Shown piece after piece: positions 1 through 8,982 of a stretch of DNA of 64,000 bases. Each line of letters opens with the position of its first letter. The stretch's first letter is position 1. The notes under the pieces are model-generated. The model ran no database searches, was not told the DNA's origin, and saw only the letters and a list, made by a program, of their open reading frames with translations. The position numbers and the translations under genes were made by a program. Origin of the DNA: Nocardia jinanensis (GTDB lineage Bacteria > Actinomycetota > Actinomycetes > Mycobacteriales > Mycobacteriaceae); assembly GCF_014645735.1 (NCBI RefSeq), contig NZ_BMMH01000003.1:434001-498000 (forward strand). Direction: 5' to 3'.

Positions 1-38
1 CTGACTCCGTGCGCTTCGACCTGCGTTTTCAAACAGTA

Positions 39-57
39 TTTCAATCAATGATTGAAA
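39..57. promoter_or_regulatory. Palindromic operator before TetR gene
   Basis: The sequence is a perfect inverted repeat, TTTCAATCA, one central base, TGATTGAAA (9+1+9). It ends 29 bases before the ATG at 87 and is AT-rich in a GC-rich neighbourhood. A symmetric site of this size directly before a TetR gene is the usual form of an autoregulatory operator. The role is inferred. Confidence 0.7.
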
Positions 58-86
58 AGCATCCCGCGCGGTGGTTCACTGGCCGC

Positions 87-665
87 ATGCCCCAGCGAGT
101 TTCGACCGCGACCCGTGAGCGTCTGCTCACCGCCGCCGAACGACTGCTGCTCACCGAGCGCTACGACGATGTCTCGGTGCGCCGCATCTGCACCGAGGCC
201 GGGGCCAACCCCGCCGCCGTCCATTACCACTTCGGATCCAAGGAAGCCCTCGTGGCGGCTCTGCTCGAGGAACGTCTCGGGGCGCTGTGGGCCGACCGCC
301 TCACCGAGGTCACCGCCGCGGCCGGGCCAGTGGCCGGCATCGTCGACGCGGTCCTCACCCCGTTCACCGATCTGGCCGCCGACCCGCTGGGCCGACTACA
401 TCTCCGGCTGCTCGCGCAATGCGTTATCGACCGGCAGGTGGGCCCGTGGCAGCAGCAGTGGTTCCGGATCGACTCGTGGGCCGGGCTGCTGCCCCAGCTG
501 GGCGAACGGGAGAGCCGGCGCCGCTGGATGCTCGCCTTCGACCTCGTCATCATGCGATTCGGCCGAGCCGCCGCCGAGGACCGGGCCCTGAGCCCGCAGG
601 CCGTGGCGACGCTGCGCGCATTCGTCGTGGCCGGCCTGACCGCACCGACAGGAGACACACTGTGA
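87..665 (+). CDS. TetR family transcriptional regulator
   Basis: This 192-residue protein has an N-terminal TetR helix-turn-helix at about residues 10-55, including RRICTEAGANPAAVHYHFGS, where the recognition helix ends in the family's typical YHFGSKEAL. The C-terminal half is a variable ligand-binding region. The frame is open upstream with a GTG at 9 and an ATG at 48, but the ATG at 48 lies inside a perfect palindrome that is probably the operator, so the ATG at 87 is preferred. Its stop overlaps the GTG of the next gene (GTGA), so it is co-translated with the flavin oxidoreductase and probably controls it and itself. The ligand is unknown. Confidence 0.85.
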   Translation: MPQRVSTATRERLLTAAERLLLTERYDDVSVRRICTEAGANPAAVHYHFGSKEALVAALLEERLGALWADRLTEVTAAAGPVAGIVDAVLTPFTDLAADPLGRLHLRLLAQCVIDRQVGPWQQQWFRIDSWAGLLPQLGERESRRRWMLAFDLVIMRFGRAAAEDRALSPQAVATLRAFVVAGLTAPTGDTL

Positions 666-1867
666 CCGATGTATTCGCACCCGCCGCGCTGGGCCCGCTC
701 ACCCTGCGCAATCGGGTTATCAAAGCCGCGACCTTCGAAGGACGCACCCCGGACGCGCTGGTCACCGACGACCTCGTGGAATTCCACCGGGAGATCGCGG
801 CGGGCGGTGTCGGGATGACGACGGTCGCCTATTGCGCGGTCGCGCCGGGCGGCCGCACCGACCGGCACCAGATCTACCTGCGACCGGAGGCGGTGCCGGG
901 CCTACGGCGGCTCACCGACGCCGTGCACGCCGAAGGCGCGGCCGCCAGTGCGCAGATCGGTCATGCGGGGCCGGTGGCCAATTCCGCGTCCAACCGTCTG
1001 CCCGCGCTGGCGCCGAGCCGCATGTTCAGCCCACTCGGGATGAGCCCGATGAAGGTGCCCGATCCGGCCGAGATCCACGAACTCGTCATCGCCCATGCCG
1101 ACGCGGCACTGCTGGCGATCGAATCCGGATTCGACGCGGTGGAAATACATTTCGGACACAACTACCTGGTGAGCTCGTTCCTGAGCCCGCTGCTGAACCG
1201 GCGCAAGGACCGCTACGGCGGCACCCTCGAGAACCGGGCCCGGCTGGCTCGCGATATCGCCCGCCGGGTGCGCGAGGCAGTGGGCGACCGGATCGCGGTC
1301 ACCGCGAAACTGAATATGGAGGACGGCGTCCGCGGCGGACTCACCCTGCCGGATTCGTTGCAGGTGGCCGCGTGGCTGGAGGCCGACGGCGCCCTGGACG
1401 CGCTGGAATTGACCGCGGGCAGTTCGCTGCTGAATCCGATGCTGCTGTTCCACGGCGCGGCTCCACGCCGGGAGTTCGCGAAAACGCTTCCGGGCCCGAC
1501 CCGCTGGGGCTTCCGGCTGATCGGGAAGGCGTTCCTGCGCGAATACCCGTACGAGAAGGCGTATCTGCTCGAACGCGCGCGCCAGTTCCGCCGGGAACTG
1601 GCCATGCCGCTGGTGCTGCTGGGCGGTATCACCGACCGGGAATCGATGGACCTGGCCATGGCCGAAGGATTCGATTTCGTCGCCATGGGCCGGGCGCTGT
1701 TGCGCGAACCGGATCTGTTGCACCGTATCCGATCCGACGCGCGTACCGAGTCGGCCTGCGTGCACTGCAACGAATGTATGCCCACCATCTACAGCCGCAC
1801 CCGGTGCGTACTCCGCCTCGATCAACTCGAATCCACGACCCTGGATACCCCCACCACCGGTGGATAG
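662..1867 (+). CDS. Old yellow enzyme family NADH:flavin oxidoreductase
   Basis: This 401-residue protein is a single FMN-binding TIM barrel of the old yellow enzyme type, expected to reduce activated C=C bonds in the cytoplasm using NAD(P)H. The N-terminal LGPLTLRNRVIKA and the central HFGHNYLVSSFLSPLLNRR, followed by DRYGG, are family signatures. A C-terminal cysteine cluster, CVHCNECM, then another Cys about nine residues on, resembles the iron-sulfur cysteines of 2,4-dienoyl-CoA reductases. The FAD/NAD domain of those larger enzymes is absent, so whether a cluster is held is uncertain. The GTG start overlaps the TetR stop by four bases. The substrate is unknown. Confidence 0.88.
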   Translation: MTDVFAPAALGPLTLRNRVIKAATFEGRTPDALVTDDLVEFHREIAAGGVGMTTVAYCAVAPGGRTDRHQIYLRPEAVPGLRRLTDAVHAEGAAASAQIGHAGPVANSASNRLPALAPSRMFSPLGMSPMKVPDPAEIHELVIAHADAALLAIESGFDAVEIHFGHNYLVSSFLSPLLNRRKDRYGGTLENRARLARDIARRVREAVGDRIAVTAKLNMEDGVRGGLTLPDSLQVAAWLEADGALDALELTAGSSLLNPMLLFHGAAPRREFAKTLPGPTRWGFRLIGKAFLREYPYEKAYLLERARQFRRELAMPLVLLGGITDRESMDLAMAEGFDFVAMGRALLREPDLLHRIRSDARTESACVHCNECMPTIYSRTRCVLRLDQLESTTLDTPTTGG

Positions 1868-2043
1868 GTGCACGACAAGGCCGGCGAATCCGCTGCTCAC
1901 ACGATTTGTCAGCCCCAATTAACGAACACCTGTTGAATGCGCCGTTGAATAACGGTACGGTTCAGGTCATCACAGCCGCACTTCCCCAGTGCAACTGCTT
2001 CCGCAATCGCCTCCGGGCGGTGCTACGACCGAGGGACCGAATC

Positions 2044-2463
2044 ATGCATCGAACCGCACGCACCCGCCGACTCGCCGTCCGGATCGCGGCCACCGCCGCG
2101 ATCATCCTGGCGCCGCTCGCCGTCACCGCCGCACCCGCACTCGCCGATAACGGGGCACCCGTGGTCACCGATAACGCGACCGAAGTCCAGGATGTCAGCC
2201 GCCCCGGCCGCCATGGACACGGCCACGGCGATCGCGGCTGGAACGGCCGCGGCGACCGCAGCTGGAACGGCCGGCACGACAACCCGATCGACTGGAATCG
2301 CGGCCGCCATCACGATCGCGGCTGGGATCGCGGCCGCCATCACGATCGCGGCTGGGATCACGGCCGGCACAACAACTGGGATCGCGGCTACGACCGCCCC
2401 GGCTACGGTTTCGGCCTGCCCTTCCCGCGGATCTTCCTGCCGGGCTCCGGTAGCGCATTCTGA
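2044..2463 (+). CDS. Secreted His/Gly/Arg/Trp-rich repeat protein
   Basis: This is a 139-residue protein with an N-terminal signal peptide (Arg-rich start, hydrophobic core near residues 12-28, cleavage probably after APALA at about 35). The mature part is low complexity: HGHGHGDRGW, then repeated RGRHHDRGWD units and a Gly/Pro tail. The repeats are also present in the DNA as two identical 30-base units (2297-2356) plus a diverged third. His-rich secreted proteins often bind metal, but no function can be assigned. Codon bias matches the neighbours, and a strong hairpin follows. It stands alone on the plus strand, convergent with the decarboxylase gene. Confidence 0.75.
   Translation: MHRTARTRRLAVRIAATAAIILAPLAVTAAPALADNGAPVVTDNATEVQDVSRPGRHGHGHGDRGWNGRGDRSWNGRHDNPIDWNRGRHHDRGWDRGRHHDRGWDHGRHNNWDRGYDRPGYGFGLPFPRIFLPGSGSAF
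2297..2380 (+). repeat. In-frame 30-bp tandem repeat inside secreted protein gene
   Basis: Two identical 30-base units (2297-2326 and 2327-2356) are followed by a diverged, shortened 24-base copy. Each full unit encodes a ten-residue block of the form NRGRHHDRGW/DRGRHHDRGW. The length keeps the frame, so copy-number change would lengthen or shorten the protein without breaking it. Confidence 0.8.
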
Positions 2464-2526
2464 ACCTGAACAACGGCACATCAACCAAGTGTCGATAAGC
2501 CTCGGGTCGGCCCGGCCCGGGAAGAA

Positions 2527-2566
2527 CGGAACCGGCCGACCGCGGCGACTGGATCGGCCGGTTCCG
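2527..2566. terminator. Bidirectional terminator hairpin
   Basis: The arms CGGAACCGGCCGA and TCGGCCGGTTCCG are perfectly complementary over 13 bases with a 14-base loop. The hairpin lies between the convergent ends of the secreted repeat protein (2463) and the decarboxylase (2572). No T-run follows, as is common in actinobacteria. Confidence 0.75.
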
Positions 2567-2571
2567 CTCTG

Positions 2572-4011
2572 TCAGGAATCCGCGTGCCGCACACCCGAAT
2601 GATGCGGACGGATATCGGCGCCGTGCGAGAACGAGGCGGCCTCGGGGCCCCGCTGCGGCGCCTGCTGAGCCCGCAGCCTCGGCAGTGCCCGTTCCAGCGC
2701 CTCGATCAGCAGATCGGCCAGATCGTGACTGAAACCGTTGCGGACCACCACACGCAGTACTGCCAGGTCTTCCCGGTCGGCCGGGAAAGTGTAGGCGGGA
2801 ACCAGCCAGCCCTGTTCACGCAGCGCCGCCGAGACATCGAAGACCGAGTAGCCCGTCTCGCCCGCCGCGAGGGTGAACGCGAACACCGGCAACTGCCGTC
2901 CGTCGGTGATCAACCGGAACGGGCCCAGACCCGCGATCCGGTCGGCGAGCGCGGACGCGACCTCCCGGCAATAGCCCTGCACCCGCGCGTAGCCGCGGTG
3001 ACCGAGCCGCAGAAACGTGTAGTACTGCGCCACCACCTGCGCACCGGGCCGGGAGAAGTTCAGCGCGAAGGTCGGCATCTCACCGCCGAGATAGTTCACC
3101 CGGAACACCAGCTCGTCGGGTAGCGCGTCGGCGTCGCGCCACAGCACCCAGCCCACCCCCGGATAGATCAGCCCGTACTTGTGGCCGGAGGTGTTGATCG
3201 AGGCGACCCGGGGCAGCCGGAAATCCCATACCAGCTCGGGATCGCAGAACGGCGCGATCATCGCGCCCGAGGCACCGTCCACGTGCACCGGGATATCCCA
3301 GCCGCGTTCGGCCTGCACGCGATCCAGTGCGGCGCAGATCTCGGCGACCGGTTCATAGCTGCCGTCGAACGTGGATCCCAGAATCGCCACCACACCGATC
3401 GTGTTCTCGTCGCACCGGGCTGCCGCCTCTTCGGCGGTGAGGTGGAACCGGCCCCCCGACATCGGTACGACGCGCGGTTCGACGTCCCAGTACTCGGCGA
3501 ACTTCTCCCAGCACACCTGGACATTGATCCCCATCACCAGGTTGGGCCGCTCGGTGGACTGCCCCGCCGCCCGCCGCCGCTTCTGCCACCGGCGTTTCAT
3601 CGCCAGCCCGGCCAGCATGCACGCCTCGCTGGACCCCGTGGTCGAGCAGCCGACGCCGTGATCGGGGTCGGCGGCGTGCCACAGATCGGCGAGGATCCGC
3701 ACACACCGCTGCTCGAGTTCGGCGGTGCGTGGGTACTCGTCCTTGTCGATCATGTTCTTGTCGAAGCATTCGCTCATCAGGATCCGCGCCGCGGGCTCCA
3801 TCCACGTGGTGACGAAGGTCGCGAGATTGAGCCGGGCGTTGCCGTCGAGCAGAAGTTCGTCGTGCACGATCTGATAGGCGGTATCGCTGTCCATCTCCCG
3901 GGCCGGCAACCGGTTACGGGGCACCTCGACCGGCTCCCGGGTGAACACCGGATTCACCGAGATATCGTCACGGCCGGGGCCATCGGACCGAGACGGATGG
4001 GTCAATGCCAT
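2572..4011 (-). CDS. gadB: Glutamate decarboxylase (PLP-dependent)
   Basis: This 479-residue protein matches the usual length of bacterial glutamate decarboxylases, which convert L-glutamate to 4-aminobutyrate and CO2 and consume a proton. Family hallmarks are HVDGASGAM (the PLP-contacting Asp) and INTSGHKYGLIYPG, whose Lys forms the Schiff base. The N-terminal PTRELDSDTA-like region (here PAREMDSDTAYQIV) and CSTTGSSEACMLAG are also typical. The start at 4011 is chosen over an upstream in-frame codon because a GGAGG sits five bases before this ATG. No partner glutamate/GABA antiporter lies nearby, so a role in acid tolerance or in GABA metabolism cannot be separated from context. Confidence 0.92.
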   Translation of the reverse strand: MALTHPSRSDGPGRDDISVNPVFTREPVEVPRNRLPAREMDSDTAYQIVHDELLLDGNARLNLATFVTTWMEPAARILMSECFDKNMIDKDEYPRTAELEQRCVRILADLWHAADPDHGVGCSTTGSSEACMLAGLAMKRRWQKRRRAAGQSTERPNLVMGINVQVCWEKFAEYWDVEPRVVPMSGGRFHLTAEEAAARCDENTIGVVAILGSTFDGSYEPVAEICAALDRVQAERGWDIPVHVDGASGAMIAPFCDPELVWDFRLPRVASINTSGHKYGLIYPGVGWVLWRDADALPDELVFRVNYLGGEMPTFALNFSRPGAQVVAQYYTFLRLGHRGYARVQGYCREVASALADRIAGLGPFRLITDGRQLPVFAFTLAAGETGYSVFDVSAALREQGWLVPAYTFPADREDLAVLRVVVRNGFSHDLADLLIEALERALPRLRAQQAPQRGPEAASFSHGADIRPHHSGVRHADS

Positions 4012-4376
4012 GGAGACCTCCACAAGCATTCGGGCCGGATGAGCGCTCGCCCGGGATGGGCGGGATACCTCCGAGTATCACCTGGCGCACGACTGTTCCG
4101 GCGTACGAGGGCCACCCGGCGGGTCGGCTCGGCGATCCGGGACCCCTGCCATCCGTTCCGCGGCCGCGAGCTCCGACGCCCTTTCGGCCGGTGCCACGGA
4201 ACCGGGCCGGTCACGCATCCGCATGTGGGCGGGATCTGCCCCGGAACGAGGTGGCGAGGGATACGCTCGGCCGATCAGTCCGTGCGGCACCGCCCACCGC
4301 GGCCGGCGCCCTCGGGTTGTGCCGATTCCCCCTGGTCACGACATCCGCTCATTCGCATCACCAGAGGAGGAGACCC
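4012..4376. other. Divergent intergenic region, no gene seen
   Basis: These 365 bases separate the divergently transcribed decarboxylase and glyoxalase-fold genes. Several open frames cross it but are continuations of shadow frames. I see no convincing promoter motif or long palindrome. An AGGAGG ribosome site lies at its right end, for the gene starting at 4377. Confidence 0.6.
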
Positions 4377-4802
4377 GTGAAATCCGTCAACGCGTATCTC
4401 ATGTTCAACGGCAGTGCCGAAGAGGCGTTCACCTTCTACCAGTCGGTGTTCGGTGGCGAACTCCAGCTGATCCGGTTCGGCGATATGAGTGAGGGCGCGA
4501 ACCTGCCGGACGAGGCCAAGACCCTGGTGGCTCATACCGCGCTGCCGCTGGCCGGGACCGGCCAGATCCTGATGGGCTCGGACTGCCCGCCCGGACAGAC
4601 TGTGGAAGTTCCGCAGCGGCCGAACTTCACCGTCTGCCTGGAGGTCAGCGACCGGGACGAAGCCGAGCGCGTCTTCGGTGCCCTGAGCGCGGGCGGGTCG
4701 ATCGATATGCACCTGGCCACCACCGAATGGACCGAACTGTTCGGCATGCTCACCGACAAGTTCTCGATCCCCTGGATGATCGACTACAACTCTGCCGAGT
4801 AG
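4377..4802 (+). CDS. PhnB-like VOC (glyoxalase-fold) protein
   Basis: This 141-residue protein belongs to the PhnB/3-demethylubiquinone-methyltransferase-like branch of the vicinal oxygen chelate superfamily. The N-terminal AYLMFNGSAEEAFTFYQSVF and C-terminal WGMLTDKFGIPWMI-like stretch (here LFGMLTDKFSIPWMIDY) are typical. PhnB itself is not catalytically characterised, so no reaction is assigned. The GTG start is fixed by an AGGAGG seven to eight bases upstream. The MFS exporter starts 17 bases downstream, so the two genes probably form an operon. Confidence 0.85.
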   Translation: MKSVNAYLMFNGSAEEAFTFYQSVFGGELQLIRFGDMSEGANLPDEAKTLVAHTALPLAGTGQILMGSDCPPGQTVEVPQRPNFTVCLEVSDRDEAERVFGALSAGGSIDMHLATTEWTELFGMLTDKFSIPWMIDYNSAE

Positions 4803-4819
4803 CCCACCCGCGAATCACC

Positions 4820-6466
4820 ATGAGCATCGAGCAACCCGCGGCACCCGCGACCCGGCCGGGTTCCGGGCTGGTGCTGGGAGTGCTGTGCGCGGGGCAGTTC
4901 CTGATGACTCTGGACAGTTCGGTGATGAATGTGTCGATGGCGACGGTGGCCCGCGACATCGGCACCACCATCACCGGCATCCAGACCGCGATCACCCTCT
5001 ATACGCTGGTCATGGCTTCGCTGATGATCACCGGCGGCAAAATCGGCGCGATCGCCGGACGTAAACGGGTGTTCGGCATCGGCCTGGTCGTGTACGGCGT
5101 GGGATCTTTCGTCACCGGCCTCGCACCGAATCTGGGCGTCCTGCTGCTGGGCTGGTCGCTGCTGGAGGGTATCGGAGCCGCGCTGATCATGCCGGCGATC
5201 GTGGCATTGGTGGCCGCGAACGTCGCGGCCGAACGCAGACCGGCCGCCTACGGCCTGGTCGCGGCAGCCGGCGCCGCGGCGGTCGCGGTGGGGCCGCTGC
5301 TCGGCGGCGCCGTGACCACCTACGCCTCCTGGCGGTTCGTATTCTTCGGCGAGGTCGTCGTGGTGGTGGTGATCATGCTGATGCTGCGCCGGATGACCGA
5401 CACCCCCGTCGAATCCGCTCAGCTGGACCTGCTGGGTTCGGCGCTGTCGGTCGGCGGCCTGGCCATGATCGTGTACGGCGTCCTGCGCTCGAGTGAATGG
5501 GGTTGGATCCGGGAGCGGCCCGGTGCGCCCACGGTGTTCGGGCTGTCGCCGGTCGTCTGGCTACTGCTCGGAGGGCTGTTCGCGCTGTACCTGCTCCGGG
5601 AACGGCTGGCGGCCCGCGTACGCGGCGGATACGAACCACTGTTCGATCCGGATCTGCTGCGCAATCGGCAGCTCACCGGCGGCCTCGGTATGTTCTTCGC
5701 CCAGTTCTGTGTGCAGGCCGGGGTGTTCTTCGCGGTACCGCTGTTCCTGTCGGTGGTGCTGCAACTGAGCGCCCTCGGGACCGGCGCCCGTCTCCTGCCG
5801 CTCTCGGTGGCGTTGATCGTGACCGCGGTGGGCATACCGAGATTCGCCCCGCGCGCGGGCCCCCGGACGGTCGTTCGAAACGGCCTGCTGTCGATGATCC
5901 TCGGCATCCTGCTGCTCGCCGCCGGAATGGACCCGGGAGCCGACGCGCGCGTCGTCGCGGTGCCGATGCTGCTGATGGGCGCGGGCCTGGGCGCGCTGGC
6001 CTCGCAGCTGGGCGCGGTGACGGTGTCGTCGGTGCCGGAAGCGCGCAGCGCCGAAGTGGGCGGGCTGCAGAATACGGCGACCTATCTCGGTGCTTCGCTC
6101 GGAACCGCGCTGATCGGCTCCATCCTGATCACGACGCTCACCTCATCGGTCGTCGACGGTATCGAGAACAACCCCGCCGTACCCGCCGCGGTGCAACAGC
6201 AGGCCACGACCGAACTGGCCGACGGCGTCGCCTTTCTCTCCGATACCCAGTTACGCGACGCCCTCGCCGACGCGGGTGTGGACGGGCCGACCACCGACGC
6301 GGTGGTCGCGGTCAACTCCGAGGCGCGCCTGAACGCCCTGCACACCGCTTTCGCGGTCACCGCTCTGCTCGCGACGGCGGCACTGCTGGTAACCCGCCGG
6401 ATCCCGGCACGCTCGCCGACCGCGCCGCCGGAGCCGGATACCGCGGTCCCCCCGGAAGGGGACTGA
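4820..6466 (+). CDS. MFS drug exporter, DHA2 (14-helix) family
   Basis: This 548-residue membrane protein has the length and helix count of the 14-transmembrane EmrB/QacA exporters, which expel lipophilic compounds in exchange for protons. Helix 1 carries the family motif FLMTLDSSVMNVSMATVARD, and the loop after helix 2 has GGKIGAIAGRKRVF (motif A). The following helices include LLLGWSLLEGIGAALIMPAI (motif B region). An extracytoplasmic loop near residues 440-490 and a Pro-rich tail follow. It is co-oriented with the PhnB-like gene 17 bases upstream. No regulator adjoins it, and the substrate cannot be predicted. Confidence 0.9.
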   Translation: MSIEQPAAPATRPGSGLVLGVLCAGQFLMTLDSSVMNVSMATVARDIGTTITGIQTAITLYTLVMASLMITGGKIGAIAGRKRVFGIGLVVYGVGSFVTGLAPNLGVLLLGWSLLEGIGAALIMPAIVALVAANVAAERRPAAYGLVAAAGAAAVAVGPLLGGAVTTYASWRFVFFGEVVVVVVIMLMLRRMTDTPVESAQLDLLGSALSVGGLAMIVYGVLRSSEWGWIRERPGAPTVFGLSPVVWLLLGGLFALYLLRERLAARVRGGYEPLFDPDLLRNRQLTGGLGMFFAQFCVQAGVFFAVPLFLSVVLQLSALGTGARLLPLSVALIVTAVGIPRFAPRAGPRTVVRNGLLSMILGILLLAAGMDPGADARVVAVPMLLMGAGLGALASQLGAVTVSSVPEARSAEVGGLQNTATYLGASLGTALIGSILITTLTSSVVDGIENNPAVPAAVQQQATTELADGVAFLSDTQLRDALADAGVDGPTTDAVVAVNSEARLNALHTAFAVTALLATAALLVTRRIPARSPTAPPEPDTAVPPEGD

Positions 6467-6687
6467 TCGGCCGGTTCACTCGGCGGGCACCGGGTTCAGC
6501 CGCTGATCCGGGCAGCGAAGCCCGCCGGGCCGGTCGATACGATCTCCGGTCCGCGTCCCGCGGCGCCGCCGCCGCGGTGAGTACGGCGAGACGGTGGCGG
6601 GCGCGCCACGGTGTCACCCGGACCGGCCACCCACCGGCCGCCACGGTGCCGGAGACCACGGCGAAGAGTCCGCGACCGGGAATCCGC

Positions 6688-8268
6688 TCAGCGGAACCGG
6701 AACATCTCGGGTAGCCAGGGTGCCCGGCGGTGGTGCGGCCGGGCACGGTTGACCCACAGCGGATTCGATTCGTCACGCCGGTAGACCGTGAGCTGGCCGG
6801 CCACGGTAAACCGCAGATGGGTGGCGCTGCCGAACACCTCGCCGTCGGCCGCGAGCGATTCGGCCCGGGGCAGGTACACGAACAGTTCGGGCAGTTGCCG
6901 TTCCCCGTAGACGCGACTGTGCCCGATGGCGGCCAACAGCAGTGCGATCACCGCCCGGGTGCGCGACCAGCGCAGATCCGCACGCAGCCAGCGAATATCG
7001 AGCAGTCCGGAATCGAGACGGTCCCGGAAGGCCGGAACGGCACCGTGCGGATGGTAGGGACCGTTACCGACGAACAGGAACCACACCCGCTGCCAATGAT
7101 CGTCCAGATAGATCTCGATCGGTTCGGCCCGGCGCAGCGTGACCACGAGTGCCGCCGCGAAAGCGGGCCATTTGCCCCAGCGCGGCTGCCATTCCTCGCG
7201 CAGCCGGACCAGATCCGGGTACGAGCCGAGGCTGAAGGTGTTGATCAGGTGCCGCGTCCGCATCTCGGTCGCGTCGCCGTATTCGACACCGGCGATATCC
7301 ACCGCCACCGCTTCTCCGACACCGGTCGCGTCGACGACTTCGAGCAGATCATAGACACCGAGATCGCGGGCGAAATGATTGAGCGTGCCGGTCGGGATCA
7401 CCACCAGCGGCAATTCGAAACGCAACGCGACCGCGGCCACGGCTGCCACCGTGCCGTCACCACCGGCCACTCCGAGGGCCACGACCGGTTCCGGCTGTTC
7501 GGCGATGGCGTGTTCGAGCAGCTCGGTGCAGTCGACATCGGGCTGGGTACGCAGTACGACAGCCGCGGGCAGCGCCGCGGCGATATCGTCGGTCGGGTCG
7601 TAGTTGGCATCACCGGATACCGGGTTCACGATGACGACGAGCCCTTTGCCCTCGGCCAGTACCGGCGCCTCACGGACCAGCCGCGCCTGCGCCTCGTCCG
7701 ATTCCCGCACCGGCCACCAGCGCCGGGTGGCCAGCGCGATCCCGGAACCGACGGCGGCACCGACCAGGACATCCGAACCCCAGTGCACACCGGTGTGGAC
7801 CCGGGAGTAGACGACCGCGGCCGCCAGTGGCGCCACGGCCAGCGCGGTACGCGGGCTCTCCATCGCGACAGCGGTCGCGAAGGCCGCGGCGCTGGCGCTG
7901 TGGCCCGACGGGAACGACGACGAGGACGGTGCCGGCGAGAGCCGGCGGTACTCGGGCATCAGTTCCGCGGCCGGCCGGCGCCGGGCGAAAACGGATTTGA
8001 GAACGATATTCGCGACAAAACTCGCACCGGCCACCGAGAGGACCCCGCGTAACGCGGCACGCCGGGTGGCTCCCCCACGCGCGGCGAGCAGCCCCGCACA
8101 GGCCATCCACAGCACACTGTGGTCGGCGCTTCCGGTCAGGCGCAGCAACCCGGTGTCCACCCGGGAGGCGGGCAGTTCCGCCACGGCGCCGCCCACGGCG
8201 CGATCGAATCGTCCGATCCTCTGGAACCTACGGCGCGCCCAACCACTCACGTGCCCGAGACTACTCAT
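6688..8268 (-). CDS. PAP2 phosphatase fused to diacylglycerol/sphingosine kinase-like domain
   Basis: This 526-residue protein has two enzymes in one chain. Residues about 30-190 form a membrane PAP2 phosphatase with KSVFARRRP, PSGHSASAAAF and SRVHTGVHWGSDVLVG, the three phosphatase signature motifs. Residues about 215-526 form a DAGK catalytic domain with VIVNPVSGDANYD, the nucleotide loop GVAGGDGTVAAVA and PTGTLNHFARDLG. One half can remove and the other add a phosphate on a lipid, so the chain may interconvert phosphatidate-like lipids. The ATG at 8268 is chosen because the frame upstream is Pro/Arg-rich non-coding in character. Similar fusions are common in mycolate-containing actinobacteria. 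Confidence 0.88.
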   Translation of the reverse strand: MSSLGHVSGWARRRFQRIGRFDRAVGGAVAELPASRVDTGLLRLTGSADHSVLWMACAGLLAARGGATRRAALRGVLSVAGASFVANIVLKSVFARRRPAAELMPEYRRLSPAPSSSSFPSGHSASAAAFATAVAMESPRTALAVAPLAAAVVYSRVHTGVHWGSDVLVGAAVGSGIALATRRWWPVRESDEAQARLVREAPVLAEGKGLVVIVNPVSGDANYDPTDDIAAALPAAVVLRTQPDVDCTELLEHAIAEQPEPVVALGVAGGDGTVAAVAAVALRFELPLVVIPTGTLNHFARDLGVYDLLEVVDATGVGEAVAVDIAGVEYGDATEMRTRHLINTFSLGSYPDLVRLREEWQPRWGKWPAFAAALVVTLRRAEPIEIYLDDHWQRVWFLFVGNGPYHPHGAVPAFRDRLDSGLLDIRWLRADLRWSRTRAVIALLLAAIGHSRVYGERQLPELFVYLPRAESLAADGEVFGSATHLRFTVAGQLTVYRRDESNPLWVNRARPHHRRAPWLPEMFRFR

Positions 8269-8402
8269 TGCCGCGGCCGGGCCGCGAACCGAAGCGGTCC
8301 GGTTCGAATCCACCGGGCCGCCCCCGGTCCGCGATGCCGCATCGGGTGGACCTCGCTGCGCTCCGGCCACGCGGATGAGGCCCCCCCGCGCCGCGTCGTC
8401 CG

Positions 8403-8915
8403 TCAGGCGGTGCTCTGCCGCCGCGGGAGCTTCCAACCCGGCCGCGGGAAGTGGCAGGTGTAGCCGTTCGGGAAGTGCTGCAGGTAGTCCTGATGCTCGC
8501 GTTCGGCCTCCCAGAACTCCGGCGCCGGTGTCACCTCGGTGACGACCTTGCCCGGCCACAGACCCGAATCCTCGACATCGACGATGGTGGCCAGCGCCTC
8601 CCGCTTCTGTTCGTCGTCGACATAGAAGATCTCGGAGCGGTAGCTGCTACCGATATCATTGCCCTGCCGATCCTTGGTCGTCGGATCGTGGATCTGGAAG
8701 AAGAACTCCAGCAGCGCCCGGTAATCGGTCTGCGCCGGGTCGTAGACGATCTCCACGGCCTCCGCGTGCCCCGGATGGTTGCGGTAGGTGGGGTGGTCGT
8801 TATGCCCGCCGGTATAGCCGACGCGCGTCGACAGGACCCCCGGCTGCTTACGGATCAGCTCCTCCATACCCCAGAAGCACCCACCGGCCAGGATCGCCTT
8901 GCGCGTTTCGGTCAC
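8403..8915 (-). CDS. msrA: Peptide-methionine (S)-S-oxide reductase MsrA
   Basis: This 170-residue enzyme reduces methionine-S-sulfoxide in proteins. The catalytic cysteine sits in [10 protein letters not shown] at about residue 13, with GYTGGH and [17 protein letters not shown] following as in all MsrA proteins. The GTG at 8915 is preferred to the longer frame because GAAGGAGG lies six bases upstream and the frame before it resembles no MsrA. The C-terminus ([15 protein letters not shown]) holds one further Cys that may act in resolving. It lies downstream of a methyltransferase gene with a hairpin between them, so it is probably transcribed separately. Confidence 0.95.
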   Translation of the reverse strand: MTETRKAILAGGCFWGMEELIRKQPGVLSTRVGYTGGHNDHPTYRNHPGHAEAVEIVYDPAQTDYRALLEFFFQIHDPTTKDRQGNDIGSSYRSEIFYVDDEQKREALATIVDVEDSGLWPGKVVTEVTPAPEFWEAEREHQDYLQHFPNGYTCHFPRPGWKLPRRQSTA

Positions 8916-8959
8916 GCTTCCTCCTTCGCGTTGTCTGCGCCGTGTACAACTCGCGACCG

Positions 8960-8978
8960 GGCCGGGAAAATCCCGGCC
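8960..8978 (-). terminator. Terminator hairpin after methyltransferase gene
   Basis: GGCCGGGA, a three-base A loop and TCCCGGCC form a perfect 8-bp stem. It begins four bases past the TAA of the minus-strand methyltransferase gene and before the msrA ribosome site. Confidence 0.65.
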
Positions 8979-8982
8979 GCCG

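Noticed and set aside
832..2043. Continuous frame joining the oxidoreductase region to the secreted protein
   Set aside because: Its upstream part is Arg/Pro-rich shadow translation. The signal peptide fixes the true start at 2044.
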